A DNA stretch of 64,000 bases from an uncultured Roseateles sp. (GCF_913777145.1 NZ_CAJYPS010000027.1:310001-374000); one strand, 5' to 3'. Positions 6,986-18,344 are shown, counted from the first letter of the stretch. A program made the numbers and translations. Notes: generated from the sequence alone by a model not told the origin.

Positions 6986-9202
6986 GTGCCGCACCGTCTC
7001 GATGCACTGCTGCCCCGCTCGCTGCTGAGCCGGGTGATGCTGCTGTATGTGGCCGCGCTGCTGCTGCTGGTCGCGCTGGGCTTCGGCGCCTTCCTGAGCT
7101 ACGAGATCCGTTCCACGCTGGACGACGCCGAGGCCGGCTCCCGGGCGATGTCGGACCTGCTGACGCCGGCCGTGTCGGAGGCGGCCGTGATCGGCGACTA
7201 CGACACCATCAAGCGCACGCTGGACCGCGTGATCGCCCATCCGCTGTTCGAGCGCGCGGCCTTCATAGACCTCAAGGGCGCCCGCCTCGAGGTGGCCCGC
7301 CAGGACCGGCCCAGCCCCGCGCCGCCGGCCTGGCTGGTGCGGCGCGTGGCCGCGCAGCTGGACACCATCAACGCGCCCATCGTCGTCGGCGGGCGCGACT
7401 ACGGCATCACCCGGCTGCAGCCCTGGAGCGAGCGCATCGCGGCCGACATCTGGCAGGTGCTGCACCTGGGCCTGGCGCTGGCGCTGCTGGGCCTGGCCGC
7501 GGGCGCGGCGCTGGTGTGGTGGCCGCTGCGCCGCGCGCTGGGCCAGCTGGACCGCGTCCGCACGCTGGGCGCCCAGTTGCAGCAGGGCGGCCCGCTGATA
7601 CAACCGGTCGCCACCGGCGGCGCGCCGCTGGAGTTTCAGCAGACCTTCGAGGTCATCAACCAGGTGGCGGCCTCGCTGCAGGCCGAGCGCGCCCAGGCCG
7701 CGGTGACGCTGGCCTCCATCGCCGAGGGCGTGGCCGCGCTGAACCGCGCGGGCGAGGTGGTGCTGGCCAACCCCGTGCTGGGCGAACTGCTGCAGCAGCC
7801 CAGCGCGGCACTGCGTGGCCAGCCCATGAGCCAGCTGCTGCCCGCGCTGGCCGACGCGCTGCAGGTGCCGGGCGAGGGCTGGCGCGGCCGGCGCTTCCCG
7901 CATGGCGAGCAGGTGCTGGAGGCCAGCCTCACGCCCATCGGCGACGAGCAGGGCCAGGCCGCCGGCGCGGTGCTGGTGCTGCGCGACGTGACCGAGCAGC
8001 AGACGCTGGAAAACCGTCTGCGCGCCGAGCTGGACGCGCGCGCCCACGCGATGCAGACCATGAGCGAGCTGCTGGGCTCGGCCGGTGCGCCGGCCGATGC
8101 CGGCCAGGTCAATGCGGTGGAAGCCTTGTCGCGCCAGGTGGGCGATCTGGTCGTGCGGCTGCGCCGCCAGGCCGACCAGCTGCACGCCATCTTCAACCTC
8201 AGTCCCGATGGCTTCATCTCCTTCGACGCCGGGCACCGCGTGCAGTACGTGAGCCCCGCCTGCTCCATGCTGACCGCGCTGGCCGACAGCCAGGTGCTGG
8301 GCCAGGACGAGGCCGGGCTGGAGGCCCTGCTGCAGGGCCGCATGGAGCATGGCGACACCCAGCGCCCGCTGCGCCTGAGCGAGCTGCGCGACGCGCCGCG
8401 CACGCTGCAGATGGCCCGGCCCATGCCGCGCATGCTGAGCCTGGCGCTGCACGACGGCGGCAGCATAGGCACCACGCAGATGCTGCACATCCGCGACGTC
8501 AGCCAGGAGTTCGAGGTCGACCGCCTGAAGAGCGAGTTCCTGACCACCGCCGCCCACGAGCTGCGCACGCCCATGACCAGCATCCTGGGCTTCTCCGAAC
8601 TGCTGCTGCACCGCCGGCTGGCGCCCGAGCAGCAGACCGACCTGCTACAGCGCGTGCACCGCCAGAGCCAGGCCATGGTGGAGATCCTCAACGAGCTGCT
8701 GGACCTGGCCCGCATCGAGTCGCGCCGCGCGCTGGACTTCGAGTTCAGCCCGCAGGAGCTGGGGGCACTGGCGCGCCAGGTGGCCACGGACTTCGGCGTG
8801 CCCGAGGGCCGTGAGCCGGTGGAGCTGGTGCTGCCCGACGAGGCGCTGTGGGTGCATGTGGACCCCAGCAAGCTGGGCCAGGCGCTGCGCAACCTGCTGT
8901 CCAACGCCTACAAGTACTCGCCCCAGGGCGGCCCGGTGGCGCTGCGCGTGCGGCCGCTGGACGGCGGCCTGGTAGCGCTGGAGGTGGAGGACCGCGGCAT
9001 GGGCATGACGCCCGAGGAGCTGGAACGCGTGACCGAGCGCTTCTTCCGCGCCGACAAGTCGGGCGCCATCCCGGGCTCCGGTCTGGGCATGTCCATCGTG
9101 AAGGAGATCGTGGGCCTGATGGGTGGCCAGCTGCAGCTGGCCAGCGTGCCGCAACGCGGCACCTGCGTGACGGTGCAACTGCCGCTCGTGCCGGCCCCTT
9201 GA
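6986..9202 (+). CDS. PAS-containing membrane sensor histidine kinase
   Basis: 738 residues from GTG 6986. An N-terminal membrane helix and periplasmic domain are followed by a second helix near residues 155-175 and a HAMP-like linker. Then come two PAS-like regions, a HisKA domain (TAAHELRTPM, phospho-acceptor H524) and an HATPase domain with N box NLLSNAYKYSP, EDRGMGM and GSGLGMSIVKEIV. It is a complete kinase but has no response regulator beside it. The upstream PhnD-like protein, 7 bp away, is the obvious candidate sensory partner. Partner regulator and output are unknown. Confidence 0.92.
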   Translation: MPHRLDALLPRSLLSRVMLLYVAALLLLVALGFGAFLSYEIRSTLDDAEAGSRAMSDLLTPAVSEAAVIGDYDTIKRTLDRVIAHPLFERAAFIDLKGARLEVARQDRPSPAPPAWLVRRVAAQLDTINAPIVVGGRDYGITRLQPWSERIAADIWQVLHLGLALALLGLAAGAALVWWPLRRALGQLDRVRTLGAQLQQGGPLIQPVATGGAPLEFQQTFEVINQVAASLQAERAQAAVTLASIAEGVAALNRAGEVVLANPVLGELLQQPSAALRGQPMSQLLPALADALQVPGEGWRGRRFPHGEQVLEASLTPIGDEQGQAAGAVLVLRDVTEQQTLENRLRAELDARAHAMQTMSELLGSAGAPADAGQVNAVEALSRQVGDLVVRLRRQADQLHAIFNLSPDGFISFDAGHRVQYVSPACSMLTALADSQVLGQDEAGLEALLQGRMEHGDTQRPLRLSELRDAPRTLQMARPMPRMLSLALHDGGSIGTTQMLHIRDVSQEFEVDRLKSEFLTTAAHELRTPMTSILGFSELLLHRRLAPEQQTDLLQRVHRQSQAMVEILNELLDLARIESRRALDFEFSPQELGALARQVATDFGVPEGREPVELVLPDEALWVHVDPSKLGQALRNLLSNAYKYSPQGGPVALRVRPLDGGLVALEVEDRGMGMTPEELERVTERFFRADKSGAIPGSGLGMSIVKEIVGLMGGQLQLASVPQRGTCVTVQLPLVPAP

Positions 9203-9206
9203 GCGC

Positions 9207-9731
9207 TCAGGCGTCGGGACGGCCGCGCACGCGCCGCCACCAGCGCCTCAGCCCGGCCTTCAGCGCGCGGGCGCTGCGCCACACGGCGCTGGCGCGCACC
9301 CAGGCCAGCAGCTCGGCCTTCCAGGCGGTCCAGCGCTCATAGAGCCGCGCAAACCAGCCCAGACGCATCAGCGCCGGCTGGATCAGGTGGAACAGCCAGG
9401 CCAGCAGCGCGGTGCCGCCCACCTTGGCCGCGATCACCACGCCCACACCCAGCAAGACCCGGCCCTTGGCCACCAGCCACACGGCACCCAGCTTGATCGG
9501 CAGGATCAGCAGGCTGGGCAGCAGCAGCACGATCAGCGCGCCATAGGGTGGCAGCGTGGAGAGCCGGCGCTCCAGCCAGCGCAGCGGCAGCTTGGACGCC
9601 AGCCACGCGAACGCACGCCTCAGGGGCTCCCAGCCCCATTCCTCGAACAGGATGAGCAGCGCAAACAGGATCCGGAAGATCCAGCGCAGCGGCCACAGCA
9701 ACAGCTTGATCACGGCCCCAGTGTGCCGCAT
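9207..9731 (-). CDS. Conserved basic membrane protein, function unknown
   Basis: 174 residues, convergent with the histidine kinase and ending 4 bp from it. Two hydrophobic stretches (IKLLLWPLRWIFRILFALLILFEE near the N-terminus; YGALIVLLLPSLLILPIKLGAVWLVAKG in the middle) and a third (VLLGVGVVIAAKVGGTALLAWLF) are followed by a strongly basic C-terminus (RWWRRVRGRPDA). It resembles uncharacterised Burkholderiales inner-membrane proteins. The first in-frame ATG is used; a GTG six codons downstream is an alternative start. Confidence 0.72.
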   Translation of the reverse strand: MRHTGAVIKLLLWPLRWIFRILFALLILFEEWGWEPLRRAFAWLASKLPLRWLERRLSTLPPYGALIVLLLPSLLILPIKLGAVWLVAKGRVLLGVGVVIAAKVGGTALLAWLFHLIQPALMRLGWFARLYERWTAWKAELLAWVRASAVWRSARALKAGLRRWWRRVRGRPDA

Positions 9732-9768
9732 GCCCGAGGGGCCGCCAGCGAAGCGGCGCCCCGCGCGT

Positions 9769-10548
9769 TCAGCGGGCCTTGCGGCGGCGCGCGGCGGCCA
9801 GACCCAGCAACGCGGCGCCGGCCAGCGCGAAGCTGGCGGGCTCGGGCAGCTCGGTGATGTTCAGGTCGTCCACCAGCACCGCATCGCCGGCGTCCAGATT
9901 GGCGGTGCGAAAGCCCAGCGCGCTGAAGGAGCTGAGGCCGGAGGAGCCGTTGAACACCGCGTCCGCGCCGCTGAGGCTGCTCATCTCGTCGGCGGTCGGG
10001 TTCACCCACAGCGAGTAGCGGTTGTAGCTGCTGGCGCCGCCCGCTTTTTCCAGCAGCGCGAACAGGTGGTAGGTCGTGCCCACGCTCATCGCGGTGGAGA
10101 AGCTGCCGCTGCTGCCGCTGGTGCGCACGAACAGGTCCGCGCCGTTGCAGCCGGCCAGGCCGTCGCAGTTGCCCTTGACGCCGATGTTGGGGCCGGTCGA
10201 GTTGCCGAACCACAGCGCGACGAAGTCGTTGTTGTCGATGGTGCCGCTGCTGAACTGCAGCGTGAAGTCCACCAGCACGCGCTTGGCGCTGAGGGTGCTG
10301 CCCAGCGTGCGGGACGCGGCGCTGGCATTGTCGGCGCCGCTGAAGCGCAGCGCCTGGCCGGACGAGCCGCTCACCACGGACACGCTGCTGGAACCGCTCC
10401 AGGCACTGGCCCAGCCCTGGCCGCCCGACTGGCCGCTGAGGCTGCCGACCGTGGCCGTGTTGAGGTTGTCCGACGCCACCAGGCCGGCCTGGGCCGAGCC
10501 CATGGCGCCCAGCAGGGCGGTCAGAACCAGTGTGCGTGCGAATGCCAT
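9769..10548 (-). CDS. PEP-CTERM sorting-domain protein
   Basis: 259 residues starting at MAFARTLVL; the longer ORF start has no signal peptide. A classic signal peptide (cleavage after GSAQA) leads into a Ser/Gly-rich, beta-rich secreted domain. The C-terminus is a textbook PEP-CTERM tail: LPEPASFALAGAALLGLAAARRRKAR, i.e. PEP motif, hydrophobic helix and basic end. Such proteins are cut and anchored or exported by an exosortase, usually in exopolysaccharide producers. No exosortase lies in the window, so it must be elsewhere. The specific function of the middle domain is not recognisable. Confidence 0.9.
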   Translation of the reverse strand: MAFARTLVLTALLGAMGSAQAGLVASDNLNTATVGSLSGQSGGQGWASAWSGSSSVSVVSGSSGQALRFSGADNASAASRTLGSTLSAKRVLVDFTLQFSSGTIDNNDFVALWFGNSTGPNIGVKGNCDGLAGCNGADLFVRTSGSSGSFSTAMSVGTTYHLFALLEKAGGASSYNRYSLWVNPTADEMSSLSGADAVFNGSSGLSSFSALGFRTANLDAGDAVLVDDLNITELPEPASFALAGAALLGLAAARRRKAR

Positions 10549-10656
10549 GTCGTCGTCCTTGTCAGCTCGGCCGCCAGGCGCGCGATGCGCCCAGCTTCGT
10601 GACGACATTCTGTGGGGCCTGGGGCCAGCTGTTGCGCGCCGCCTCCACCGGCTCGC

Positions 10657-10672
10657 GGGGGCTGGAGCCCCC
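10657..10672 (-). terminator. Possible hairpin downstream of tgt
   Basis: GGGGGCTGGAGCCCCC can form a 6-bp GC stem with a 4-base loop, 61 bp after the tgt stop codon and before the PEP-CTERM gene. There is no T-run, so intrinsic termination is doubtful. Confidence 0.3.
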
Positions 10673-10732
10673 CTCATCCGGGCGTTACCGCGACATGCGT
10701 GGGAGCCGCCCGCGGCAGGGCAGGCAGCCCGG

Positions 10733-12755
<2,023 letters not shown>

Positions 12756-12792
12756 CGGTCGGCACGTGAGGGCCGGCGCCGACAATGGCGCG

Positions 12793-13389
12793 ATGTCCCT
12801 GACCCTGGCCGCGCCGGCGCGGCACGAACTCGTCATCAAAAAGAGCCGCTTTCTCGGCTGCGTGGAGCCCTGCGCGGACCGCGCCGCCGCGCTGGAACGC
12901 GTGGCCCAGCTGCGCGCCGAGCACCCCGGTGCCGCCCATGTGTGCTGGGCGCTGCTGGCCGGTGGCCATTCGGCGGCCAATGACGACGGCGAGCCCGGCG
13001 GCACGGCCGGCCGCCCCATGCTGGACGTGCTGCGCCACCAGGGGCTGGACGGCGTGCTGGCCACCGCGGTGCGCTATTTCGGCGGCGTCAAGCTGGGCGC
13101 CGGCGGCCTGGTGCGCGCCTACACCGATTGCATCGCGCAGGCGCTGCTGACGGCCGACAAGATAGAGCGCGTCGCCCAGGCCGAGCTGGACTGCAGCCTG
13201 CCCTATGCGCAGGAGGGCCTGGTGCGCCGCCTGCTGGACGAGGCCGGTGCCACGCTGCTGGCGGTGTCGCATGGCGCGCTGGTGCGCATGCGCTTCGGCC
13301 TTGCGGCGACGCAGGCCGCGGCACTGCGCGAGCGCATCAGCGAGGCCACGGCCGGCCGCGCCGGCTGGCACGAGCGGCCCGATCTCTGA
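12793..13389 (+). CDS. YigZ/IMPACT family protein
   Basis: 198 residues starting at MSLTLAAPARHELVIKKSRFLG; a GTG 27 bp upstream is less likely. It carries the conserved UPF0029/IMPACT N-terminal core: KKSRFLGC, AAHVCWALL, NDDGEPGGTAGRPML and AVRYFGGVKLGAGGLVRAY. A ferredoxin-like C-terminal domain follows. The family is conserved across bacteria and related to the eukaryotic translational regulator IMPACT, but its biochemical role is not settled. It is convergent with queA, 3 bp between stops. Confidence 0.92.
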   Translation: MSLTLAAPARHELVIKKSRFLGCVEPCADRAAALERVAQLRAEHPGAAHVCWALLAGGHSAANDDGEPGGTAGRPMLDVLRHQGLDGVLATAVRYFGGVKLGAGGLVRAYTDCIAQALLTADKIERVAQAELDCSLPYAQEGLVRRLLDEAGATLLAVSHGALVRMRFGLAATQAAALRERISEATAGRAGWHERPDL

Positions 13390-13392
13390 GGC

Positions 13393-14469
13393 TCAGCCCT
13401 GACGGGCCAGCAGCATCGCGTCGCCGTAGCTGAAGAAGCGGTAGCGCTGCGCGATCGCATGGCGGTACAGCGCCATCACGGGCTCGTAGCCCGCGAAGGC
13501 GCTGACCAGCATCATCAGCGTGCTCTTGGGCAGGTGGAAGTTGGTCAGCAGCCGGTCCACCACGCGGAACTCGAAGCCCGGCGTGATGAAGATGTCGGTC
13601 TCGCGCGCGCCCACCTGCAGCAGCTCGCCCGTGCCGGCCTGGTGCGCGGCCAGCGCGGCGGACTCCAGCGTGCGCAGCGTGGTCGTGCCCACCGCGACGA
13701 TGCGGCCGCCGGCCGCGCGCGTGGCCGCGATGCGCTGGGCCGTCTCGGCCGGCACCTGGCACCACTCGCTGTGCATCTTGTGGTCGGCGATCTGCTCCAC
13801 CCGTACCGGCTGGAAGGTGCCCGCGCCCACATGCAGCGTCACATGGGCCGTGGCCACGCCGCGCGCGGCCAGCGCGGTCAGCACGCCCTCGTCGAAGTGC
13901 AGCGCCGCGGTGGGCGCGGCCACCGCGCCGGGCTCCTTGGCGAACACCGTCTGGTAGCGGCGCTCGTCGTCGGCGTCGTCCGCGTGGGCGATGTAGGGCG
14001 GCAGCGGCACATGGCCATGGCGCTGCAGCAGCGCGAAGGCATCGCCGTCAAAGCGCAGGTGGAAGAGGCCGTTGTCCGGCCCGCAGCGGCCCAGCACCTC
14101 GGCGTCGAAGGCCTCGGCAAAGCGCACGCGGCTGCCGGGCTTGGGGCTCTTGCTGGCGCGCAGGTGCATCCACACCTCGCGCGCGACGCCGCCGTCGCCG
14201 GCCGGCAGCACGCGCTCCACCAGCCCCTCCACGCCACCGCCCGAGGCCTTGTGGCCATAGAGGCGCGCCTTGATGACCTGGGTGTTGTTGAACACCAGCA
14301 GGTCGCCCGGCTGCAGCAGCGCGGGCAGCTCGCGGAACACGCGGTCCACGGGCGTGGCACCCAGGCCATCCAGCAGGCGCGATGCGCTGCGCTCGGCCGC
14401 CGGGTGCTGGGCGATCAATTCGGGGGGAAGGTCGAAATCGAAGTCGGCGACCGTGTAGGAGCGGGACAT
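13393..14469 (-). CDS. queA: S-adenosylmethionine:tRNA ribosyltransferase-isomerase
   Basis: 358 residues from [23 protein letters not shown]. The enzyme transfers and isomerises the ribosyl group of SAM onto preQ1-tRNA to give epoxyqueuosine. Hallmarks are [117 protein letters not shown] and [12 protein letters not shown]. It works directly after Tgt, which is encoded 1.5 kb downstream on the same strand. The start is divergent from a TraR/DksA-like gene 147 bp away. Confidence 0.97.
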   Translation of the reverse strand: MSRSYTVADFDFDLPPELIAQHPAAERSASRLLDGLGATPVDRVFRELPALLQPGDLLVFNNTQVIKARLYGHKASGGGVEGLVERVLPAGDGGVAREVWMHLRASKSPKPGSRVRFAEAFDAEVLGRCGPDNGLFHLRFDGDAFALLQRHGHVPLPPYIAHADDADDERRYQTVFAKEPGAVAAPTAALHFDEGVLTALAARGVATAHVTLHVGAGTFQPVRVEQIADHKMHSEWCQVPAETAQRIAATRAAGGRIVAVGTTTLRTLESAALAAHQAGTGELLQVGARETDIFITPGFEFRVVDRLLTNFHLPKSTLMMLVSAFAGYEPVMALYRHAIAQRYRFFSYGDAMLLARQG

Positions 14470-14616
14470 GGAGCTGTGCCGGGCTGGACCGGCCCGGGCC
14501 TGAAATGAGCGCCGCATTGTCCCATCCGCGCCGGCGCAGCCCCTGCCCGGCTTGACCCAGCGCAAGCCGCGCGGGCCCGGTCGGTGTGAGCATGGAGGCC
14601 ACACCAGGAGAGCCGC

Positions 14617-14988
14617 ATGAGCACCGCCCTCACCCCCGGCCAGCACGCATTGCTGGACAACGCACTGCGCCTGCAACGCCAGCGCGTGGAGCAGGCGCTG
14701 CAGGCCCAGCTGCAGGGCACGGACCGCATCACGCATGCGCAGCAGCTGCTGGCCGACGATGCCCGCGAGCTGCCCGCCCACGAGGACGAACGCGAGGTCG
14801 ACCAGGCGCGCAGCGACCAGCTGCTGGCCGAGCTGCGCGCGCTGGACGACGCGCTGCAGCGCCTGCGTACCCCCGGCTATGGCCGCTGCGTGGACTGCGG
14901 CGCGGTCATCCCCTTCGATCGCCTGCAGCTGCAGCCCCAGGCCCTGCGCTGCACCGACTGCCAGGCGGCCCAGGAGGCCGCCGCCTGA
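14617..14988 (+). CDS. TraR/DksA-family C4 zinc-finger protein
   Basis: 123 residues with an AGGAG ribosome site. A helical, probably coiled-coil N-terminal two-thirds is followed by a C4 zinc finger, [25 protein letters not shown], the TraR/DksA signature. Such proteins enter the RNA polymerase secondary channel or act as short accessory forms of DksA. At 123 residues it is shorter than housekeeping DksA (about 150), so it is probably an auxiliary paralogue. The next gene follows after 22 bp with its own GGAGG site, consistent with a two-gene operon. Confidence 0.85.
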   Translation: MSTALTPGQHALLDNALRLQRQRVEQALQAQLQGTDRITHAQQLLADDARELPAHEDEREVDQARSDQLLAELRALDDALQRLRTPGYGRCVDCGAVIPFDRLQLQPQALRCTDCQAAQEAAA

Positions 14989-15010
14989 ACCCAACCCCAC
15001 GGAGGTTTCC

Positions 15011-15385
15011 ATGTTCCATGCCGTCGTTCATCTTGACCATCACCAGGCCCAGGTGCTGCAGTTCAACGCCCAGGAGGTGCACAGCGACCGCATCGAGGCG
15101 CACCGCCACGTGAGCCGCCAGCACGGCGGCCAGGACCGCGCCGAGCAGGCCTTCTTCGCCGAGCTGTGCCTGGCGCTGCAGAGCGTGCAGGAGGTGCTGG
15201 TGACCGGCTCCCACCAGGTGCTGGCCACGCTGCGCCACTACATCGAGGCCCACCAGCCCCAGCTGCAGCCGCGCATCGCCGGCTACCAGACCGTGGACCA
15301 CCCCAGCCCCGGCCAGCTGCTGGCGCTGGCGCGCGAGTTCTTCGTGAAGCACGACCGCATGGCCGGCGTGCCGACGCCGACCTGA
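15011..15385 (+). CDS. eRF1-domain-like 'translational machinery' family protein
   Basis: 124 residues with a GGAGG ribosome site; start at [18 protein letters not shown]. It resembles short bacterial proteins annotated as translational machinery proteins, which share a fold with the eRF1 C-terminal domain: [50 protein letters not shown]. No catalytic motif is evident. Pairing with a TraR/DksA-like gene suggests stress or translation-linked regulation, which is inference. The assignment is from pattern memory and moderate. Confidence 0.72.
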   Translation: MFHAVVHLDHHQAQVLQFNAQEVHSDRIEAHRHVSRQHGGQDRAEQAFFAELCLALQSVQEVLVTGSHQVLATLRHYIEAHQPQLQPRIAGYQTVDHPSPGQLLALAREFFVKHDRMAGVPTPT

Positions 15386-15432
15386 GGCCGCTCAGGGCGC
15401 GTGGGCCGGCCGGCCCGCGCGCCCGGCACTGC

Positions 15433-16257
15433 TCAGCGCCCCTCGAGCTTGGACAGCACCTGGTCCGTGGTCATGACCGCATTGGCGATGTAGCGAAAAT
15501 TGACCAGCGCGCTCAGATAGCCGTCGCCGTCAGGCAGCTTGGGGCCGGCCACCGCATCCCGCACCACCACGACCTCGAAGCCGCGCTCCAGGAACTCGCG
15601 CAGGTGCGACTCCACGCACAGGTTGGACGCCATGCCGGCGAGCACGATCTTGTCCACCCGCTGCTTGCGCAGCTGCAGCATCACGTCGTTGCTCTGCGGG
15701 CCGTAGAGCTTGTGTGGCGCGGCGATGATGGTGCGGCCGTCCTCGATGTAGGGCTTGAGCTCGTCGATGAACTCGGCACCGGAATCCTTGAAGCCCTGCA
15801 GCGTCAGCGCGCCCTGGCGGTCGAACATGCCCAGCTTGTGCTGCACGGTCTCGGCCGGTGCCTCGAAGCCCCACCGGTGGTCGTGGGGGTAGTAGTAGTG
15901 CGGCGAGATCGCGACCGGCAGGCCGGCCTTCTTGAACCCGGCGAGCAACTGGCCCAGGTGAGGCACCAGCTGCTGCTCGGTGACGCTCTCGCCGACGATG
16001 GGCCAGCCCTTGCCCTTGGGGCTCATGAAGTCCACCTGCGGGTCGATGATGACCAGGGCCGTGCGGCTGGCGTCCCACTTGAAGCTCGACGGCGGCAGCG
16101 CGGGGCTCGCCGGGTCGGCATAGGCGGCCGGCGTGTTGGACTGGGCCTGCGCCTGCGGCACCAGGGCGGCAAAGCCGGACAGCACGGCCATGCAGGCCAG
16201 CGAAACCGAGGCCACCGCATGGCGCGGCAGCAGGGATGAAAGGCGGGTGTGGTTCAT
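15433..16257 (-). CDS. Secreted isochorismatase-family cysteine hydrolase
   Basis: 274 residues. A signal peptide (ending VPQAQAQ) precedes an isochorismatase-like fold with the catalytic triad: Asp in VIIDPQVDFM, Lys in APHKLYG, and Cys in ASNLCVESHLREF. The family hydrolyses amide or ether bonds in small molecules (isochorismate, nicotinamide, carbamoylated amines). Export to the periplasm is unusual for it. The gene is divergent from an AraC-type regulator 113 bp away, the likely controller. The substrate is not predictable. Confidence 0.88.
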   Translation of the reverse strand: MNHTRLSSLLPRHAVASVSLACMAVLSGFAALVPQAQAQSNTPAAYADPASPALPPSSFKWDASRTALVIIDPQVDFMSPKGKGWPIVGESVTEQQLVPHLGQLLAGFKKAGLPVAISPHYYYPHDHRWGFEAPAETVQHKLGMFDRQGALTLQGFKDSGAEFIDELKPYIEDGRTIIAAPHKLYGPQSNDVMLQLRKQRVDKIVLAGMASNLCVESHLREFLERGFEVVVVRDAVAGPKLPDGDGYLSALVNFRYIANAVMTTDQVLSKLEGR

Positions 16258-16267
16258 GAAGAACTCC

Positions 16268-16301
16268 GTGGGTTGTTGATGTTGGAACGATAGAAACCCA
16301 C
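16268..16301. promoter_or_regulatory. Inverted repeat in isochorismatase/AraC intergenic region
   Basis: GTGGGTT and AACCCAC form 7-bp inverted half-sites separated by 20 bp, directly upstream of the isochorismatase start and between the two divergent genes. The position suits an operator for the AraC-type regulator, but one pair of half-sites is weak evidence. Confidence 0.35.
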
Positions 16302-16370
16302 AGGTTCGGTTCCGTACACTTTCCGTTCTGCATCGGCGCCATCGGCGTGCCGGGCCTCTTGGAACGGACC

Positions 16371-17207
16371 ATGGCTCAACAGCTCGACCACTTGCTGCAG
16401 GCGCTTCAGATGAGGGCCGGCCGGTTCGAGGCCCTGCAGCCCGCCGCCGACTGGCAGCCGCTGACGACCACCGACTGGCCGGAGCTGCTGCTGGTGGTGC
16501 TGGACGGCGAGCTGGGCCTGCACTGCCCCTACACCGGGCGCCACAGCCTGGACGTGGGCTCCCTGGTCGCGCTGCGCTGCCCCAGCGTGATGGTGCGCGA
16601 CCTCTCGGGGCTGGACCAGGCCCCGGCCCGCATCGCCTACGGCGGCATCGAGGCGCTGCTGCCGGACGGCAACCCCTGGATCACGGACGACGGCGCGCTG
16701 ATGCGCACCAGCATCGCCGAAAGCGACCTGCTGCGCACCGTGCAGGGTGAGCTGCTGCAGGAGTCCGGCTCCCCGGCGCCGGGCTCGGGTGTCGTGGTGG
16801 ACTGCATCGCCAAGCGCATGTTCACCACGCTGATGCGCCAGCAGGTGACGCTGCCGCAGCTGTCGGCCAAGGCGCGCCGCCTGAGTCGCGTGCTCGACGC
16901 GCTGCGCGCCGACCTGTCGCGCCAGCGCACGCTCGACGAACTGGCCGACCTGGCCGGCATGAGCCGAACCGCCTTCCACCAGGCCTTCTGCGAGGCCTAT
17001 GGCGAATCACCGCTGGGCTGCCTGACCCGGCTGCGCATGGAGCGCGCGCAGACCCTGCTCAAGGGCACGGACCAGGCCATCAAGGCCATAGGCCTGGGCC
17101 TGGGCTACAAGAGCCGCAGCAGCTTCTGGTCGGCGTTCAAGGCCGCGACCGGCCAGGATCCGACCAGCTTCCGGGCCCAGTCCCGCACACCCCTGCAGCC
17201 CGGTTGA
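16371..17207 (+). CDS. AraC-family transcriptional regulator
   Basis: 278 residues from ATG 16371; an in-frame ATG at 16347 is the alternative. The N-terminal ~170 residues resemble the cupin-type sensory domain of the AraC_N/cupin_6 group (LLVVLDGELGLHCPYTGRHSLDVGSLVALRCP). Two helix-turn-helix motifs follow: RTLDELADLAGMSRTAFHQAFCEAYG and QAIKAIGLGLGYKSRSSFWSAFKAATGQDP. It probably controls the divergent secreted isochorismatase in response to its substrate, as in many hydrolase/AraC pairs. The effector is unknown. Confidence 0.9.
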   Translation: MAQQLDHLLQALQMRAGRFEALQPAADWQPLTTTDWPELLLVVLDGELGLHCPYTGRHSLDVGSLVALRCPSVMVRDLSGLDQAPARIAYGGIEALLPDGNPWITDDGALMRTSIAESDLLRTVQGELLQESGSPAPGSGVVVDCIAKRMFTTLMRQQVTLPQLSAKARRLSRVLDALRADLSRQRTLDELADLAGMSRTAFHQAFCEAYGESPLGCLTRLRMERAQTLLKGTDQAIKAIGLGLGYKSRSSFWSAFKAATGQDPTSFRAQSRTPLQPG

Positions 17208-17255
17208 GCGCCGCGCGCTGCCTACACTGCGGCGCCCTCCGTCCCCGGCTCCCAC

Positions 17256-18344
17256 ATGAGGCCTGACCCCGCTGCATCACCACCGCATCCCCCGCCCCAC
17301 TCGCTGACGCTGATCCCGCACGAAGGCCCGCCTCCCGAGGGGTTGTGGGCCGCGCCGCTGCACATCGCGGCCCGCCGGCTCGCGCACCCCGAGGGCTGGC
17401 TCTACCAGTGGCCGGGCTTCTATGCGGAAGCGGATTTCCAGGGCGACACCGCCTGGCTGCGCCTGGGGCCGGGCCGCGTACGGCTGCGGCTGTGGGTGGA
17501 CGGCACCGCGTGGCCAGACACCGTCACGAGCACCCCCGGCCTGCACCGTCTGCAAGGCCTGACCCCGGGCCGCCACCGGCTGCGCGTGGAGGTGCTAGGC
17601 GAGTACCGCGACGGGCCCCGGCTGTTCGGCGGCCTGTGGCTGGCGGCCGGCGCGCACGCCTGGGCGCCGGCACCCCGGACACGGCAAATGGAGTTCATCG
17701 GTGACTCCCACACCGTGGGCTATGGCAACACGGCCGACCAGCTCGTGTGCAGCGACGAGGAGGTCTGGCACCGCACCGACCCCACGCTGGCCTACGGCCC
17801 GCAGCTCGCGGCCCGCTTGGATGCCGACTACCGCCTCACCGCCATCTCCGGCCGCGGCGTGGTGCGCAACCACGACGGCCATGCCGCACCCACGCTGCCC
17901 GAGGTCTGGGATCAGGGGCTGGCCGACCCCGCCAGCCCGCGCGACGAGGCGGGCCACGCCTGGCGGCCCCAGGTACTGGTGGTGGCGCTGGGCACCAACG
18001 ATTTCTCCACCCCGCTGCGCGCGGGCGAGCGCTGGCCCTCGCGCGCCGCGCTGCAGGCGGACTACCGCCGGCACTACGCCGCCTTGCTCGCCGCGCTGCG
18101 CCAGCGCCATCCGCGGGCGCTGCAGGTCGTGTGGGCCAACGAGCATTTCGACGGCGAGATCCAGGCTCAGGCCCTGGCCGTGGTGCAGCTGCGCCAGGCG
18201 GCCAGCGACGAGCGCGTGCACTTCCTGCCCATCAGCGGCCTGGCCATGAGCGGCTGCCGCTGGCACCCGTCCAGTGCCGATCACCGCGAGGTGGCGGCGC
18301 GGCTGGAGACGCTGCTGCATGGGGTGGACGGGGCGTGGGGCTAG
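17256..18344 (+). CDS. SGNH/GDSL hydrolase of carbohydrate esterase family 2 type
   Basis: 362 residues with two domains: an N-terminal beta-sandwich (~residues 25-140) and a C-terminal SGNH esterase. Catalytic landmarks are IGDSHTVGYGN (Ser), SGRGVVRNHDG (Gly), VVALGTNDFS (Asn) and CRWHPSSADH (His). This domain order matches CE2 acetyl-xylan/acetyl-ester esterases. No obvious signal peptide is present at the chosen start, so cytoplasmic action or a mis-called N-terminus is possible. No other polysaccharide genes adjoin it. Confidence 0.86.
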   Translation: MRPDPAASPPHPPPHSLTLIPHEGPPPEGLWAAPLHIAARRLAHPEGWLYQWPGFYAEADFQGDTAWLRLGPGRVRLRLWVDGTAWPDTVTSTPGLHRLQGLTPGRHRLRVEVLGEYRDGPRLFGGLWLAAGAHAWAPAPRTRQMEFIGDSHTVGYGNTADQLVCSDEEVWHRTDPTLAYGPQLAARLDADYRLTAISGRGVVRNHDGHAAPTLPEVWDQGLADPASPRDEAGHAWRPQVLVVALGTNDFSTPLRAGERWPSRAALQADYRRHYAALLAALRQRHPRALQVVWANEHFDGEIQAQALAVVQLRQAASDERVHFLPISGLAMSGCRWHPSSADHREVAARLETLLHGVDGAWG

